Shown here in pieces: positions 34,935 to 45,977 of a stretch of 64,000 nucleotides of DNA. The notes under the pieces were generated by a model. It had not been told where the DNA came from, searched no databases, and saw only the letters and a list, made by a program, of their open reading frames with translations. The position numbers and the translations under genes are program-made. How positions within the stretch are numbered: position 1 is the stretch's first letter; the number at the start of each line of letters is the position of its first letter. The stretch is from positions 12,648,001 through 12,712,000 of the forward strand of contig NC_091976.1 in the NCBI RefSeq assembly GCF_036711975.1, read 5' to 3'. Source of the stretch: Onthophagus taurus. Taxonomy: Eukaryota > Arthropoda > Insecta > Coleoptera > Scarabaeidae.

Positions 34935-36775
34935 TGTATTAAAAAATTTCTAATACTAACAACTACAAGATAGACAATAGTTATTTATGTACCAAGTCAG
35001 CAAAGTGATGCTTTACTGAACAAGTCGAGCGAGCGAGGCGAGTTCTACAACAATTAGCGGCAGGTAAAATACTTTTTTCGAAAACTATTATTAAAAGTTG
35101 ACTTTTGCACAGGGCATATATCAAGATTAGGAGTCTCTCTTAAAAATCGATGATGGATAAGTCAACGCATTTTTAGCCTAATCAGAACAGACTTAATTTA
35201 TTGAAACGAGCAACAATACAAAAGAAAAAGTGCTATCTACTTACAGAGAAACAATACTATTTATTATAAACATTAATTGTTATGTTTTTACATTTCAAAA
35301 CACTGATTCCAGATGAGTAAACATGTTGTTGAAACTGACAATTCAAAATTGTTAACAATCATTTCAAAATATTTTTATAAATGTCAAATAGACTTTTCTA
35401 AAGTGTTCTTTTCTAGAGTGTTTAATTGTCTGATTAGTATTACCTTATTTATGTTAGAAAATTACTGAATGTGAAAGGATAAAAGATACCCTGTGATCAA
35501 CGAATTTCTTTCAAGAAAATTATGATAAGAAGAACTTATCAACTACCTTATCATACTTACAATTTTTACAACTTGTCACATTATAGGTATAATCGGGGAC
35601 AGAAGTTTTCATTTTCATAGCTTCCCTTGATAGAAACTATTAGCGTACGGTGTTTATAACTACCGTCATGCAGTGACATTAAATATCGTGATTAGCTAAG
35701 TGAAGGTACATAGTGTTAATTAAGAGTTAGCATTAAAGCAACAAATAATTTCATTGTCATATAATGTTCATGTACTTGATGAACAATATTTATTGGATAA
35801 AGGAATATTTTATGAAGTAGCTTCATTAGCAGGATTAATACGTACATTATAAGAACGTATGATGTTATTGGCTCAATGAACAACTTTAATTCATACTGTG
35901 AACTAGCTATTTAGAAAGATAAACCTGTACATGATTACATTGTATGGTATTATTGCAGCAATGAACATTTTTAATCGATACTATAAAGTAGTATCATTGG
36001 CAGGATAATCCTGCACATAATTATAATGTTCGACTTTGTTGGCTCAATAAAATGTGATTTGAAAAAACCAATGTACGCTATTCATTCATGCAATAAATTT
36101 ACATTAATCAATGAACGAGTTCATCCTTTTGTGCAAAATGTTCATTGTGTCAACGTACTTTTTCATCGGACTGATTTATCGTTATTTTCATTGTTACAAC
36201 GAATAAATTCGTTGTATATACGTCACTTTTTCTCTCAGTGCCTGCTACCCAAAAATGTAGTAACTTAAGAACATTAGTTTGCATCATAGTGTGGTTATCA
36301 CCATAACAACATTAACTTTTAGATACACACAATTGCTTTAGAAAGAACAAAAAGCAATGTAAATTATTCAAGAACTATAAGAAATATACCTAACAAACTA
36401 TACAGCCTGTTTCAGAGTAACCGCCTTATTTTTTTTTAGCCACACTATCGGTACTACTTTCAAAATATTTGGCAGTAATATGTTTTAGAACATTCTCTAC
36501 ACGATGGTGATACCAGATTTTCAATTGGACGAATTAATTCAAAATGGTGACTTTCCACTTTTTTTTTTAATCGGGAAATTCGAAATTTTTATACATATAT
36601 ACTTATGCAAGAATTTACATTATTACAAACTGGAAAGACAGAAAATAATAACTAAAACAAAACACATTAATTTTTTATTGATAAATAATTATTGATTATA
36701 TAATATTTTAAAAGACTATAATAATTTTTAATAATAACCCTTATAATTAACATAAACTAAGGAGAAAATATAAGT
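34935..36775. other. AT-rich stretch with foldback end and diverged duplication
   Basis: At 35109-35147 the sequence GGCATATATCAAGATTAG plus CTCTTAAAAATCGATGA matches the left end and flank of the foldback element at 2546-2584. At 35047-35063 CAATTAGCGGCAGGTAA matches, in reverse complement, 51977-51993. About 35815-36060 contains two diverged copies of a 190-base unit (GAAGTAGCTTCATTAGCAGG and AAAGTAGTATCATTGGCAGG). No gene is supported; ORFs 36026-36268 and 36504-36695 are unremarkable. Confidence 0.4.
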
Positions 36776-36967
36776 ACGAAGGCTTTCACGGCCGGTGTGA
36801 ATTAAACTAAAACTAGAACTAACACTAGAAACTTTCGGGTTTTGCCGTGCGTCTTTTAAAAAAAGTTGCAACCTTCTTCAGAAACTGGTTCGAAGTGACG
36901 AGATCAAAAATCGGTAACTATATAAGTCGGAAAAACTAATTAATAATCAATTAACGCTAATTACAAC

Positions 36968-37534
36968 CTAATTAGTAACTAATTGCGTCGCGTCCGGTGT
37001 GAGGCGGGAAGAGGTCTTCGTGTTCACCACCATCTTCCATGTTCTGCTAAGCTCCCATCCATCCTCTCTATTGACGTTATTTTTATATCGGTGGATCTCT
37101 ATGGCTTCTCTTGTCAGTCTTTGGTAATATCTGTTGTCCCTAGCCAGCACCTTCGTTTGTTCGAAGTCTATTCGGTGCCCCTCTGCATGGCAATGTTCCC
37201 TTTCATGCTCCTTGATGCGGCACTCGACGTTGCGTCCAGTTTGGCCAACATAAACCTTCCCACAACTACACGATAGTCGGTAGACTCCCGCTCCTTTTAA
37301 TGGAGTTAGTTTGTCCTTGGCTATCGGGCGTGTGTTCCGAATTTTGCTGACCGTGCCGTACCGCACTCCGATGTCGTTCTTCTTGAGGTGCCTAGCAATT
37401 CGTTCCGTTGCACCTGAAACATAGGGAAGACAGATAAATCCAAGTGGTTTTGTACTTACCGTGTCCTCTTTCTGCTTTCGCTGCTTAATGGCCTGGTTGA
37501 TGTCCCTCGAAGTGTATCCATTCTTCTGCAGCAC
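36968..37534 (-). pseudogene. Penelope-like element C-terminus with GIY-YIG endonuclease
   Basis: The 188-residue frame reads the linker QKNGYTSRDINQAIKQRKQK, a segment FICLPYVSGATERIARHLKK typical of the region after the RT thumb, and then the nuclease: GVYRLSCSCGKVYVGQTGR (the GIY and YIG equivalents are GVY and YVG), the Arg of RNVECRIKEHERE, GHRIDFEQTKVLARD, and EAIEIHRYKNNVNREDGWEL with the catalytic Glu region. Penelope elements use this domain to nick target DNA. The domain itself looks whole, but no RT is attached. Confidence 0.88.
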
Positions 37535-37646
37535 GCCTGGTAGAAAGCCTTTCTACGACCCGCCTCACACCGGACGCGACGCAATTAGTTACTAATTAGC
37601 TTGTAATTAGCGTTAACTGATTATTAATTCGTTTTTCAGACTTATA

Positions 37647-38735
37647 CAGTGTGTATCTGAATGACTGCAACAAACTTCAAGGGGTGATTCTTTAGTGAAT
37701 TTTAAGGGTACTTTGATATATGAACCATGGGCGACTTCGGCTCCCCTAAGGAGCTACACCCCTCCAAAAATAGCGGAAAATTTTGGTTTAATTTCTTTTT
37801 CTCAAAAACCATAAACGCTAGGAAAATGAAATTTGGGGAATATGTTTAACTCATAATAGGGCACGTTTTGACCCTATTTGTACTTTCAATCTACTTTTCT
37901 AAACTACTAAACGTAACCACCCCCGTTCAATTTATGCCTAGATTTTTTTTATGAAAATGATAAATACATTGGAAAAGTTTCAGTTAGATAGATAAAACTA
38001 TTCTAAAACTTTTTTGTCTCTCTGATGTTCTTCTAAAAATTAATAATTTCTGAGAAAAAAAATAATTAAGCAAACACTAACTGTTAAGCTGTAATCGAAT
38101 GTTGGAATAAATTTTTAATGAAAAAATCTTAGTAGGCTTTGCAGTCTTTGTCAGAAATATTTTTGACGTTTAAATATCAGTGGTTTTCTTACTTTATTAT
38201 TGTTTTATTTAAAATTTTGAAACGTCGAGTGAACGAGCGTAAATGCAATAGAACTTTATTCAAAAATTTATTTGAAAAACAATAATAACAGTAAGAAAAA
38301 CTGACATTTAAACGTCAAAAATATTTCTGACAAAGATTGCAAAGCCTACTAAGATTTTTTCATTCAAAATTCATTCCAAGTTTTGATCGACATACCCGTT
38401 GTTTAACGGGCAGTGTCATTTATCATCTGCATAAAAAAATTTTAGCAAAAATGCAAAGGGGGTGGTTACGTTTAGTAGTTTAGAAGGGTAGGTTGAAAGT
38501 ACAAATAGGGTCAAAACGTGCCCTATTATGAGTTAAACATATTCCCCAAATTTCATTTTCCTAGCGTTTATGGTTTTTGAGAAAAAGAAATTAAACCAAA
38601 ATTTTCCGCCATTTTTGAAGGGGTGTAGCTCTTTAGGGGAGCCGAAGTCGCCCATGGTTCATATATCAAAGTACCCTTAAAGTTCACTAAAGAATCACCC
38701 CTTGAAGTTTGTTGCAGTCATTCAGATACACCCTG
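37647..38735. mobile_element. Foldback MITE inserted in the Penelope-like element
   Basis: The ends CAGTGTGTATCTGAATGACT (37647) and reverse complement (to 38735, CACCCTG) are flanked by TA. The arms match for about 370 bp, including GGGCGACTTCGGCTCCCCTA. Joining the flanks restores the Penelope end repeat (GACTTATA to CAGTTACCG). It is noncoding. Confidence 0.85.
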
Positions 38736-38882
38736 TATACAGTTACCGATTTTTGATCTCGTCACTTCGAATCAGTTTCTGAAGAAGGTGCAACATGGCA
38801 TCCGACACATCAAACCTTTTATTAAAAGACGCACGGCAAAACCCGAAAGTTTGTAGTGTTAGTTCTAGTTTTAGTTTAAGAA

Positions 38883-39729
38883 GAAAATATTTAAAACAAT
38901 TCTCATTGGTCACGTTAACCTTTTGCTTATAAATAATTGTTAATTTATTTTAAAAGAACTGAACATTCTTTAATAATAAACTTTTTCGAGCACTCACTGG
39001 AAATGGCCTAATTATAAACCGTAAAGAAAAGTACCTCATTTCTTTCTAGTAACCATTTCTTTATAGCAACCAAATAAACAATTAATTATTTATTAGAATA
39101 AATATTAAACGTACAATTATTAAGGTTAGAGAAGCTTATACTTGATGTACACTGTTGTAACTGTAAATCACCACATGTTAGTGACGATTTTGATAACACC
39201 TTCTGATGAATCACTACTTTATTTTTTTTGTTTGGTTGCTGTAGTGAGGGAAACGGCAGAAACGACAATTTGATTCTCGAGCTCGTCGTGTATTTTTTAA
39301 ATAATTTCTTATAAAATGTAGGTAATTCATTTAAATTGAGTGTCCGAAAAAACTTCATGTATTATTCTTAAAGAAAAGTAACTTCTTCTTTACTTATAAT
39401 ACAAATAACTATTACTTGAACGTTAATTGTTAATTTCAAATCAAGTAACCAGAAACATTTTATAGACTGTTGTAAATAATCTTCCAACCTACCAAATTAT
39501 AAAAATATATGTGAAACTAGAAGAATTCGAAAACCTTCAACAAAAATCAAATTTTAATAAAAATAACGATAATTGTGAAGTTATAATTTATTCTAGGGAC
39601 AATAGAGACTTAACTACTTAAACTATAGCTAAGTTCAGGTCGGTACATCCAACATGTCTGACTTTCTGATTGCCCCATCACCACCACATACGCACTCTAG
39701 GTTATACATATATGTTTAATTGTGCTATA
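38883..39729. other. Intergenic, no gene seen
   Basis: AT-rich. The 90-residue frame 39086-39358 (minus) has no recognisable motif. Confidence 0.35.
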
Positions 39730-40150
39730 CAGCGTGTCCCGTATCTTCCGCATCAGAGCATTATACGATTGTACGATACATTATTCTGAAGCGATCTTTC
39801 TAATAAAATTTTTTCGAAATGTTTATAATAACCGCACGGGAACTGTTTAAACGAACTGTTTTTCGTCCAATCAGCAGATCGCAAATCAGCCTCAGGTAGT
39901 CGGTGCCTCCTTCGGCCGGTCCGCTACGCCGATGATAACTCGTTTCCCACGTGTACTCACCAATAGATTCGTCACGGAAAGAGAAATAAACTTTTTCGGT
40001 GAATCAAAGTCGTCCGTTATTGGTCGTTGTTAAACAGTTCCCGTGCGGTTATTATAAACATTTCGAAAAAAATTTATTAGAAAGATCGCTTCAGAATAAT
40101 GTATTCTACAACCGTACAATGCTCTGATGCGGAAGATACGGGACACGCTG
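39730..40150. mobile_element. MITE family B, copy 1
   Basis: The ends CAGCGTGTCCCGTATCTTCC and the exact reverse complement (to 40150) are flanked by TA. The arms of about 130 bp include GAAGCGATCTTTCTAATAAA. The interior keeps CGCCGATGATAACTCGTTTC. A second copy in inverted orientation starts 38 bases downstream. Confidence 0.85.
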
Positions 40151-40154
40151 TATA

Positions 40155-41051
40155 TGCTAGGTGCCCATTATATATGGAATATAGTATACAGGTGTCCGGT
40201 ATCTTCCGCATCAGAGCATTATACGGTTGTAATATACATTATTCTGAAGCGATCTTTCTAATAAAATTTTTTCAAAATGTTTATAATAACCGCACAGGAA
40301 CTGTTTAACGACGACCAATAACGGACGACTTTGATTCATCGAAAAAATTTATTTCTCTTTCCATGACGAATCTATTGGTGAGTGCACGTGGGAAACGAGT
40401 TATCATCGGTGTAGCGGACCGGTCGAGGGTGGCACCGATTACCTGAGTCTGATTTGCGATCTGCTGATTGGACGAAAAACAGTTCGTTTAAACAGTTCCC
40501 GTGCGGTTATTATAAACATTTCGAAAAAATTTTATTAGAAAGATCGCTTGAGAATAATGTATCTTACAACCGTATAATGCTCTGATGCGGAAGATAGCGG
40601 ACACCTGGTATCTTGGTACGTATCAACTATATAAAAAAACATTTTATACAAAAGTTGTTTAATATTTTATTTGCCACAATAAGACAGCATTCAATTGTTT
40701 TTATTGTAGAAAACGAATAACACTTGAAGTTTTTTAAATGGCAATGTTATTAATAAACAATTTTAACAGTTTTTTAAAAAATTTCTAATGTAAGGGTACA
40801 AAAATTTTATGTCATCGTATAGAAAAAACTAATCTCTATCAAATGAGACTAACGAAAGGGTACATTGCCATTTAAAAAAATTCAAGTGTTATTCACTTGA
40901 ATCAACTCATTTGTTTTCTGAATTAAAAACAATTGAATGCAGTGTTATTTTGGCAAATAAAATATTCAACAACTTTTATATAAAATGTTTTTTTATAAAG
41001 TCTACATTTACCGAGATATATGTATAGTATATTTCATACATAATGGACACC
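40155..41051. mobile_element. Foldback family A, copy 2, interrupted by family B
   Basis: It starts at the TAGGTGCCCATTAT end and closes near 41051 with the reverse complement (CATAATGGACACCTA). It shares with 15942-19609 the blocks AAACATTTTATACAAAAGTT and GACAGCATTCAATTGTTTTT in both orientations. Family B copy 2 lies 35 bases inside the left end. It is noncoding. Confidence 0.75.
40189..40607. mobile_element. MITE family B, copy 2 (inverted)
   Basis: The ends CAGGTGTCCGGTATCTTCCG and its near complement (GCGGAAGATAGCGGACACCTG, to 40607) enclose an interior that is the reverse complement of copy 1, about 90 percent alike by eye. TA is outside on the left; the right side has one extra G before TA. 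Confidence 0.8.
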
Positions 41052-41059
41052 TATATAAG

Positions 41060-41640
41060 AACTCAATGTCATTTACCAATTTGGATCGTTTTTGAAGTTC
41101 CGCCAAATACTCTTTGAATTGGACCATCTTCCCCAAAAATGTTGCTATACTTAATGCATATGTTGAAAATGAGGCAAACGTTTAATATTCATGTCTCAAA
41201 TCTGGATCAGCCGGCAATGTTTTTCCAATTAAAAAATGTGCTGGTGTTAAAGGATTTAAATCGGCGGAACGTGTGAAAAAAGTGTTAGAGGACGGGAATT
41301 AATAATCGCTTCGATCTCAACAAGTTAAAATGTTGAATGTTAAAAAATCTTCAACAATAAATGAAACGCTGCCAGTTACGCGTGTAAGATGAAATTTAAC
41401 AGATTTAACACCCGCTTCCCATAGTCCACCAAACTGAGAGGTCAACTAGGAGGGACAAAAGTCTAATTAATGAATGCGTCATTGATCAAATGAGTTAATT
41501 TATTACAATTTTTTATTAAGAAATTAAAACTCTTTCGAGATTTGCATCCACAAAGTTTGTGCCATTATCAGAAAACATTTGTTGGGACATACCTCTCCAT
41601 CCCACATAGCGTGTACTCTATTAAAAATACGGACCTAACT
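41060..41640 (-). pseudogene. BEL/Pao integrase fragment
   Basis: Minus-strand readings include SQFGGLWEAGVKSVKFHL (near 41420), SADLNPLTPAHFLIGKTLP (near 41240) and a further stretch to about 41090, all hallmarks of the integrase C-terminal part of BEL/Pao elements. Stop codons and frame shifts are frequent. The same region of a better preserved relative is at 63283-63963 (PHFGGKWEASVKSVKTHF, ILTPAHFLIGSSL). 41640-41935 has no recognisable feature. Confidence 0.75.
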
Positions 41641-41939
41641 TTAACTCTTTTTCAACTAAATCTGGAAGTTCGCTCGCGACCATCCGTTTCGGAAACAAAT
41701 TTTTCGGAGTTATAGATTTAATAAATATAAATTGCCAAGTGTAGTTAAATTCCTCCAAAAAAGTAGTTATAGGTTATAGATAAGGTGGAGGAAAGTAACT
41801 AAAGATAATTGTTAATTAAAATCAAACAGTACTGCTATGAAAATGAAGATATAAGAACAATTGAAGGTGTAACAAGGATAAACATAATGAGAAACAACGC
41901 AATAAGAGTAACAGTTAACGTGAGTAATCAATAATAATA

Positions 41940-42860
41940 TACAGGGTATCACACAAAAAACGCCCCAAGCTGTAACTCTGTCATTTATATTCCGATTTTC
42001 ATGACCAAGGCATCAAATGAAATGGTTTGATGAATACTATGATTCATGCTATAAATAAACTTTTTCCAACGCCATCTTCAATTTCAAGCTTTCAATTTCA
42101 CTACTTTATAGAAACTATAGCCCCGAATGGTTTAGAAATGCAAAATCTTCAAAATAGCACCTAGCAAATCCATCTTGGGCGGTCAGTTGCGCTGTAGAAG
42201 GAGTGCAGTAAATCCTTGAAGTGAGATAGGTGAAATTGTGACATCAAATACCGTAGGTAATAATAATAAGCGTTTTATTGTTTTTTTTTACATTTACAAT
42301 TTTCCCTTTCCTAATATAATACATTCTAATATACATGGTGTCACACAAAAAACGCCCCAACCTGTAACTCTGTTATTTACATTTTTTTTTTTTTCATGAC
42401 CCAGGTATCAAATAAAATGGTTTTATAAATACTATGATTCGTGCTATAAATAAATTTTTTCCAACGCCATCTTCAATTTCAAACAATTATTAACTTTTGC
42501 TTTTCAAATTGCTGCGAATATTTTTCTTCACATTATTGGATAGAGATTGTTTTTCTGAATCCATTGATGTACAATACATCCATTTTATATGTAATTTTAG
42601 CAGAAAAAAGACACCTGTATACAAGTTGTCACACAAGAATGCCGCAAGCTGTAACTCTGTCATTTACATTCCAATTTTCATGAGCGAAATATCAAATGAA
42701 AAGGTTTATGAATACTATGATTCATGCTACAAATAAACTTTTTCCAACGCCATCTTCAATTTCAAACAATTATCAACTTTTGATTTTCAAATTTTGTGTT
42801 TTTCTTCACGCTATTGGATAGAGATTCTTTTTCTGAACCTTAAAGCCTTCGTACTTATAG
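41940..42860 (+). repeat. Three diverged direct copies of a repeat unit
   Basis: The block CACACAAAAAACGCCCCAAG...TGTAACTCTGTCATTTA...ATACTATGATTCATGCTATA...CTTTTTCCAACGCCATCTTC begins near 41950, 42340 and 42625. Copies 2 and 3 also share the following TTTTCTTCACRYTATTGGATAGAGAT. Each begins with a CA(G/T)GGT-like MITE end but no closing inverted end is visible, so these may be half-elements. No coding content. Confidence 0.65.
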
Positions 42861-43240
42861 GTTATAAAACCTTGCCGTCAATTAACTTGATAACCTATAT
42901 GGCAAGATTGACGTACAATTTCATACGACGTATAATGGACCATATAAAATTCTCCACAATTAGATTATTATAATATTTATTATATTTTATATGTATAATA
43001 ATATATTATATTTTTTAATGGTTTACGATATATTTCAATATATAGTTTATATATAACTTACTATCAATATAGATACATATATTTCTTATGAGGTTCGAGT
43101 TATCGTTCCACTGTATTACCAAAGTAATACAGTAATTTAGTAATTATTTTCATTTACTACAGGAATTGTGTAAAGTAAATGGATTGCTTATACTTATTTA
43201 TTTTCTTAATTTTTCTTTGGGATTCTTGGCCATAAATCAC

Positions 43241-43410
43241 ATCACCCCGCTTGCCTGTTCGGAACATTTGCAACACTACAGAGCAGGTAAAACCTGGATT
43301 GAATGCCTCGTGAACGTAGGTCGTTTCTAGTACAATTTTATGCCTTTACGAGCAGCTCTTTTCGCATTATATCTGAACAGAACTGTACAAGGGGTCCGTT
43401 GGGGCCTAGG
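43241..43410 (-). pseudogene. Relic of the old Gypsy gag (nucleocapsid region)
   Basis: About 150 bases (for example CCTGGATTGAATGCCTCGTG) match 7376-7510 closely. That is the old Gypsy gag C-terminus, so this is a detached fragment. 42861-43240 before it is AT-rich without a gene. Confidence 0.65.
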
Positions 43411-43661
43411 TGCCGCGTATAGAATACACACTCCCCGTACCTTACACGTTCTCGCCTACTGTTAAAAAAGTGAGCGCAGGAGGTTTCTGAGGACATAATG
43501 TATAAATAATATCTATATTCAATTAATAATTTATAGTTATTATTAATAAGTAACAAAATACATTTTGAAAATTTAACAGTAAAATGTCAATTTCAATGCG
43601 TTGACGATTACCTCTACTAAATAAACTTTATTTATTAAAATTTTGTAATATTTTACAAAAA

Positions 43662-45601
43662 TTAAGATTCTCTCAAACGTCTCCGAATAATCTCTTCCGT
43701 ACTTTTCGCTATCTCATTGTCTATGTGTACGGGGGATATGGGTATCCTGAACTTTTTACATTTTTCGCATTTTGTGGTAATAACGCATGTATCATTATAA
43801 AGAGTCATATAAACATGTTTTCTATTATCATATTGTTGTATGTCATTGGAGTAAGAAAAGAGATACAGTCGTTTATTATCGTCATAAAAGTCGTCGTACT
43901 CCGATGTTGGTCCACAATTTTTACAAGAGATTGTTGTTATCATGTCAGGTAAGTATGCCTTGAATATTTTTGATAAAATTGTATTACCATAAACCACTTT
44001 TTCAATATATTCTATGTGCTTAGTTCGTTCCTGTAAGGTTACAACTTTTGCTTTCTTTTTTATCGTTTGAATATCGCTTATTCCCAAACCATTTATAACA
44101 TTAGAAAGTATAATTGAAATAAAAAAAAATAAACATGGAATAAGTATTTCGTTTAAAATCGTTAAAATTGGACGGTTAAACAAATTGGTTATTTCATTAT
44201 TATTATAGTAATCAATATTTTTTTTATCATTTTTTGCTGTTATGTATCCTACATAGTATAATACAATGAAGATAAATAAAAGTGACAACCAAAGTATAAA
44301 TTTAAAGGAATTCCATAAAACTGCCTTAAGAACCGAAACATTAATGGAAAAACTTAGACATCGAGCTTTCAATAACGTCACTTTTATATAAACCAGGATG
44401 CCACATCCGATCAATACATAATAGTACGGTAAATCAGATTCATTATTCCCGCAAAACAGATCCTTAAACACCATGTAACTTGTTGCTGTTAATATAAATA
44501 TATCTAAATAACTTTCCGGGTCTCTAAAGTAGATTTTTGCTGCTAAGACAATGTGAATAAACTCTTTTAAAGAATATATGATCAATACAACACATACTAG
44601 GCAACTAAAAATGAAACGTATAGAGGGAAAGTTTGCAATAAAAATGTATAACCCCAAAATGATTTCAAAAATTACGTAAAAAAGAAAATTAATCACGAAA
44701 AAATTTACCATTTTGTAACACTTTAAATCCAAAATTGTCGAAATAACTGGGTGTTTTAATAAATGTCTTAATTCCGGTTTTTACCAATTCGCATAATCAC
44801 ATCTGTTTCTGACATTTCTTTAGAAAACAGTGTGGTATAATCAAATGTAATATATTTATTTTTCGGATTGAATTGAGTTTCCGTCTGATTACGTGTTTGT
44901 AATTGTATACAAGCATCTAAAAGTTTTTCTAAATCCTCGGCGTAAATATTATCAACAGGCATAATCCCTTTTTTATTTGTTGTATCTAAAAACGCACCCA
45001 GTTGCGATAAATCAATAATCGTCTCGAAATCTGTGTATTTTACGGCGTAATGTAGTGGTGTGTTTCCGTAATCGTCAACTTCATTAAACGCAATTTTTAA
45101 GTTATTTTGATTCAAAATACACTTTACACAAGCTTTGTAATTACAAACATCGTCGGGTTTGTACACACTGCAATTTTGTAATAACGTTATCAAGATGCGG
45201 TTCAGAAATTTTCCATTAAAATTAGTTGGTTTTCGAAATATTTCTTCGAATATAGCAGGAAAACCAATTTCAGAAAATATTTCCAGATTTTGTTCATTAC
45301 TTGCATTGTCATCTTCAGGCATCATAATCGGTATCAAAAATTTTAGTATGTTTATTAAATATCTTTTACAAACCAAATGAAGAATTATTAAAACATCGCC
45401 CAATGGTGATCTAAAAATTCCGCGACAAACGGTTTCGTTAGATATAAAATAATTTATAAAGTCTTCTTCTGAATTTTGGATTACAAAAGTTTTCAGGGCT
45501 GTGGTGAAATGATTATTTACGTCCACAGAATTTATCTCAGTGTTGGAAACATTATGTTCCTCAATATTAGTGCCTGAGTTTAATCTATTATAAGTAGTCA
45601 T
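43662..45601 (-). pseudogene. TRPA (painless/pyrexia-like) channel gene with a one-base frameshift
   Basis: Frame 1 (45601-44768, 277 residues) has ankyrin-type sequence NEVDDYGNTPLHYAVKYTDF and ends with FDYTTLFSKEMSETDVIMRI. Frame 2 (from about 44784 to 43662) continues with PELRHLLKHPVIS, the conserved LLKHP block before S1, then S1-S5 (IYFRDPESYLDIF within S2-S3), S6 and the TRP-like NVINGLGISDIQ...RTKHIEYIEK. The shift falls in a run of five A at about 44781-44785, where one more A would keep the frame. The pore loop expected between S5 and S6 (with its GE/GD filter) is not there: NLFNRPILTILNE leads straight into S6. At about 650 residues with few ankyrin repeats it is short for the family (usually over 900). 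Such channels sense heat or irritants in sensory neurons. It is a pseudogene, or a very divergent paralogue with a base error. Confidence 0.8.
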
Positions 45602-45977
45602 TTTTATCTAGAAAAAAAAAGTTATTGATTTTATCTCGATGCAATTTCGATAAACAGATAACGAAAACGATAAAAATTTAAACTATATAACAACGGTAGC
45701 CAAACTGCGGCTCTTTGAATGATTATTTGTGGCTCTCGATAAATGTACTCGGGGTCCTTTTTTTTTAGTAAATTGTTTTTAATACCTTTTTTGCATACCT
45801 TTTTAATATATACGTATTTAATTGCTGCTCGCGAAAAATTTCGAATTTTGAAAAATGGCTCGGACTATCAAGGAGCTTGGCCACCCCTGCTATATAATTT
45901 CAATGAAACAAAATTTTGAAGACTAAAAATTTTATATAAGTTTAATTAATCCTCCGCGTACGAGGTGGGGTATTATA
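45602..45977. other. Upstream flank of the TRPA-like gene, no gene seen
   Basis: AT-rich. The segment GCGGCTCTTTGAATGATTAT to GGCCACCCCTGC (45705-45890) has the look of a zinc-finger-linked SINE or hAT relic, but nothing definite. Confidence 0.3.

Larger units (their letters stand above)
36776..38882 (-). mobile_element. Truncated Penelope-like element with inverted flanks
   Basis: A GIY-YIG nuclease segment (36968-37534) is flanked by inverted copies of the same roughly 200-bp sequence: 36776-37008 and, split by a MITE, 37556-37646 plus 38736-38882. Both copies contain GACGAGATCAAAAATCGGTA (or its complement), GACGCACGGCAAAACCCGAA and CGTCCGGTGTGAGGCGG. Penelope-like elements are known to carry such repeated ends in direct or inverted order. 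The reverse transcriptase part is missing, so the copy is 5'-truncated. GCCTTCGTACTT also recurs at 42847-42858. Confidence 0.75.

Noticed and set aside
36026..36268. Plus-strand ORF of 80 residues
   Set aside because: It overlaps a diverged internal duplication and resembles nothing; no splice or promoter context.
44715..44782. An intron joining the two TRPA frames (GT at about 44782 to AG at about 44718)
   Set aside because: It would remove LRHLLKHPVIS, the best conserved block before S1, so a one-base frameshift is the simpler explanation.
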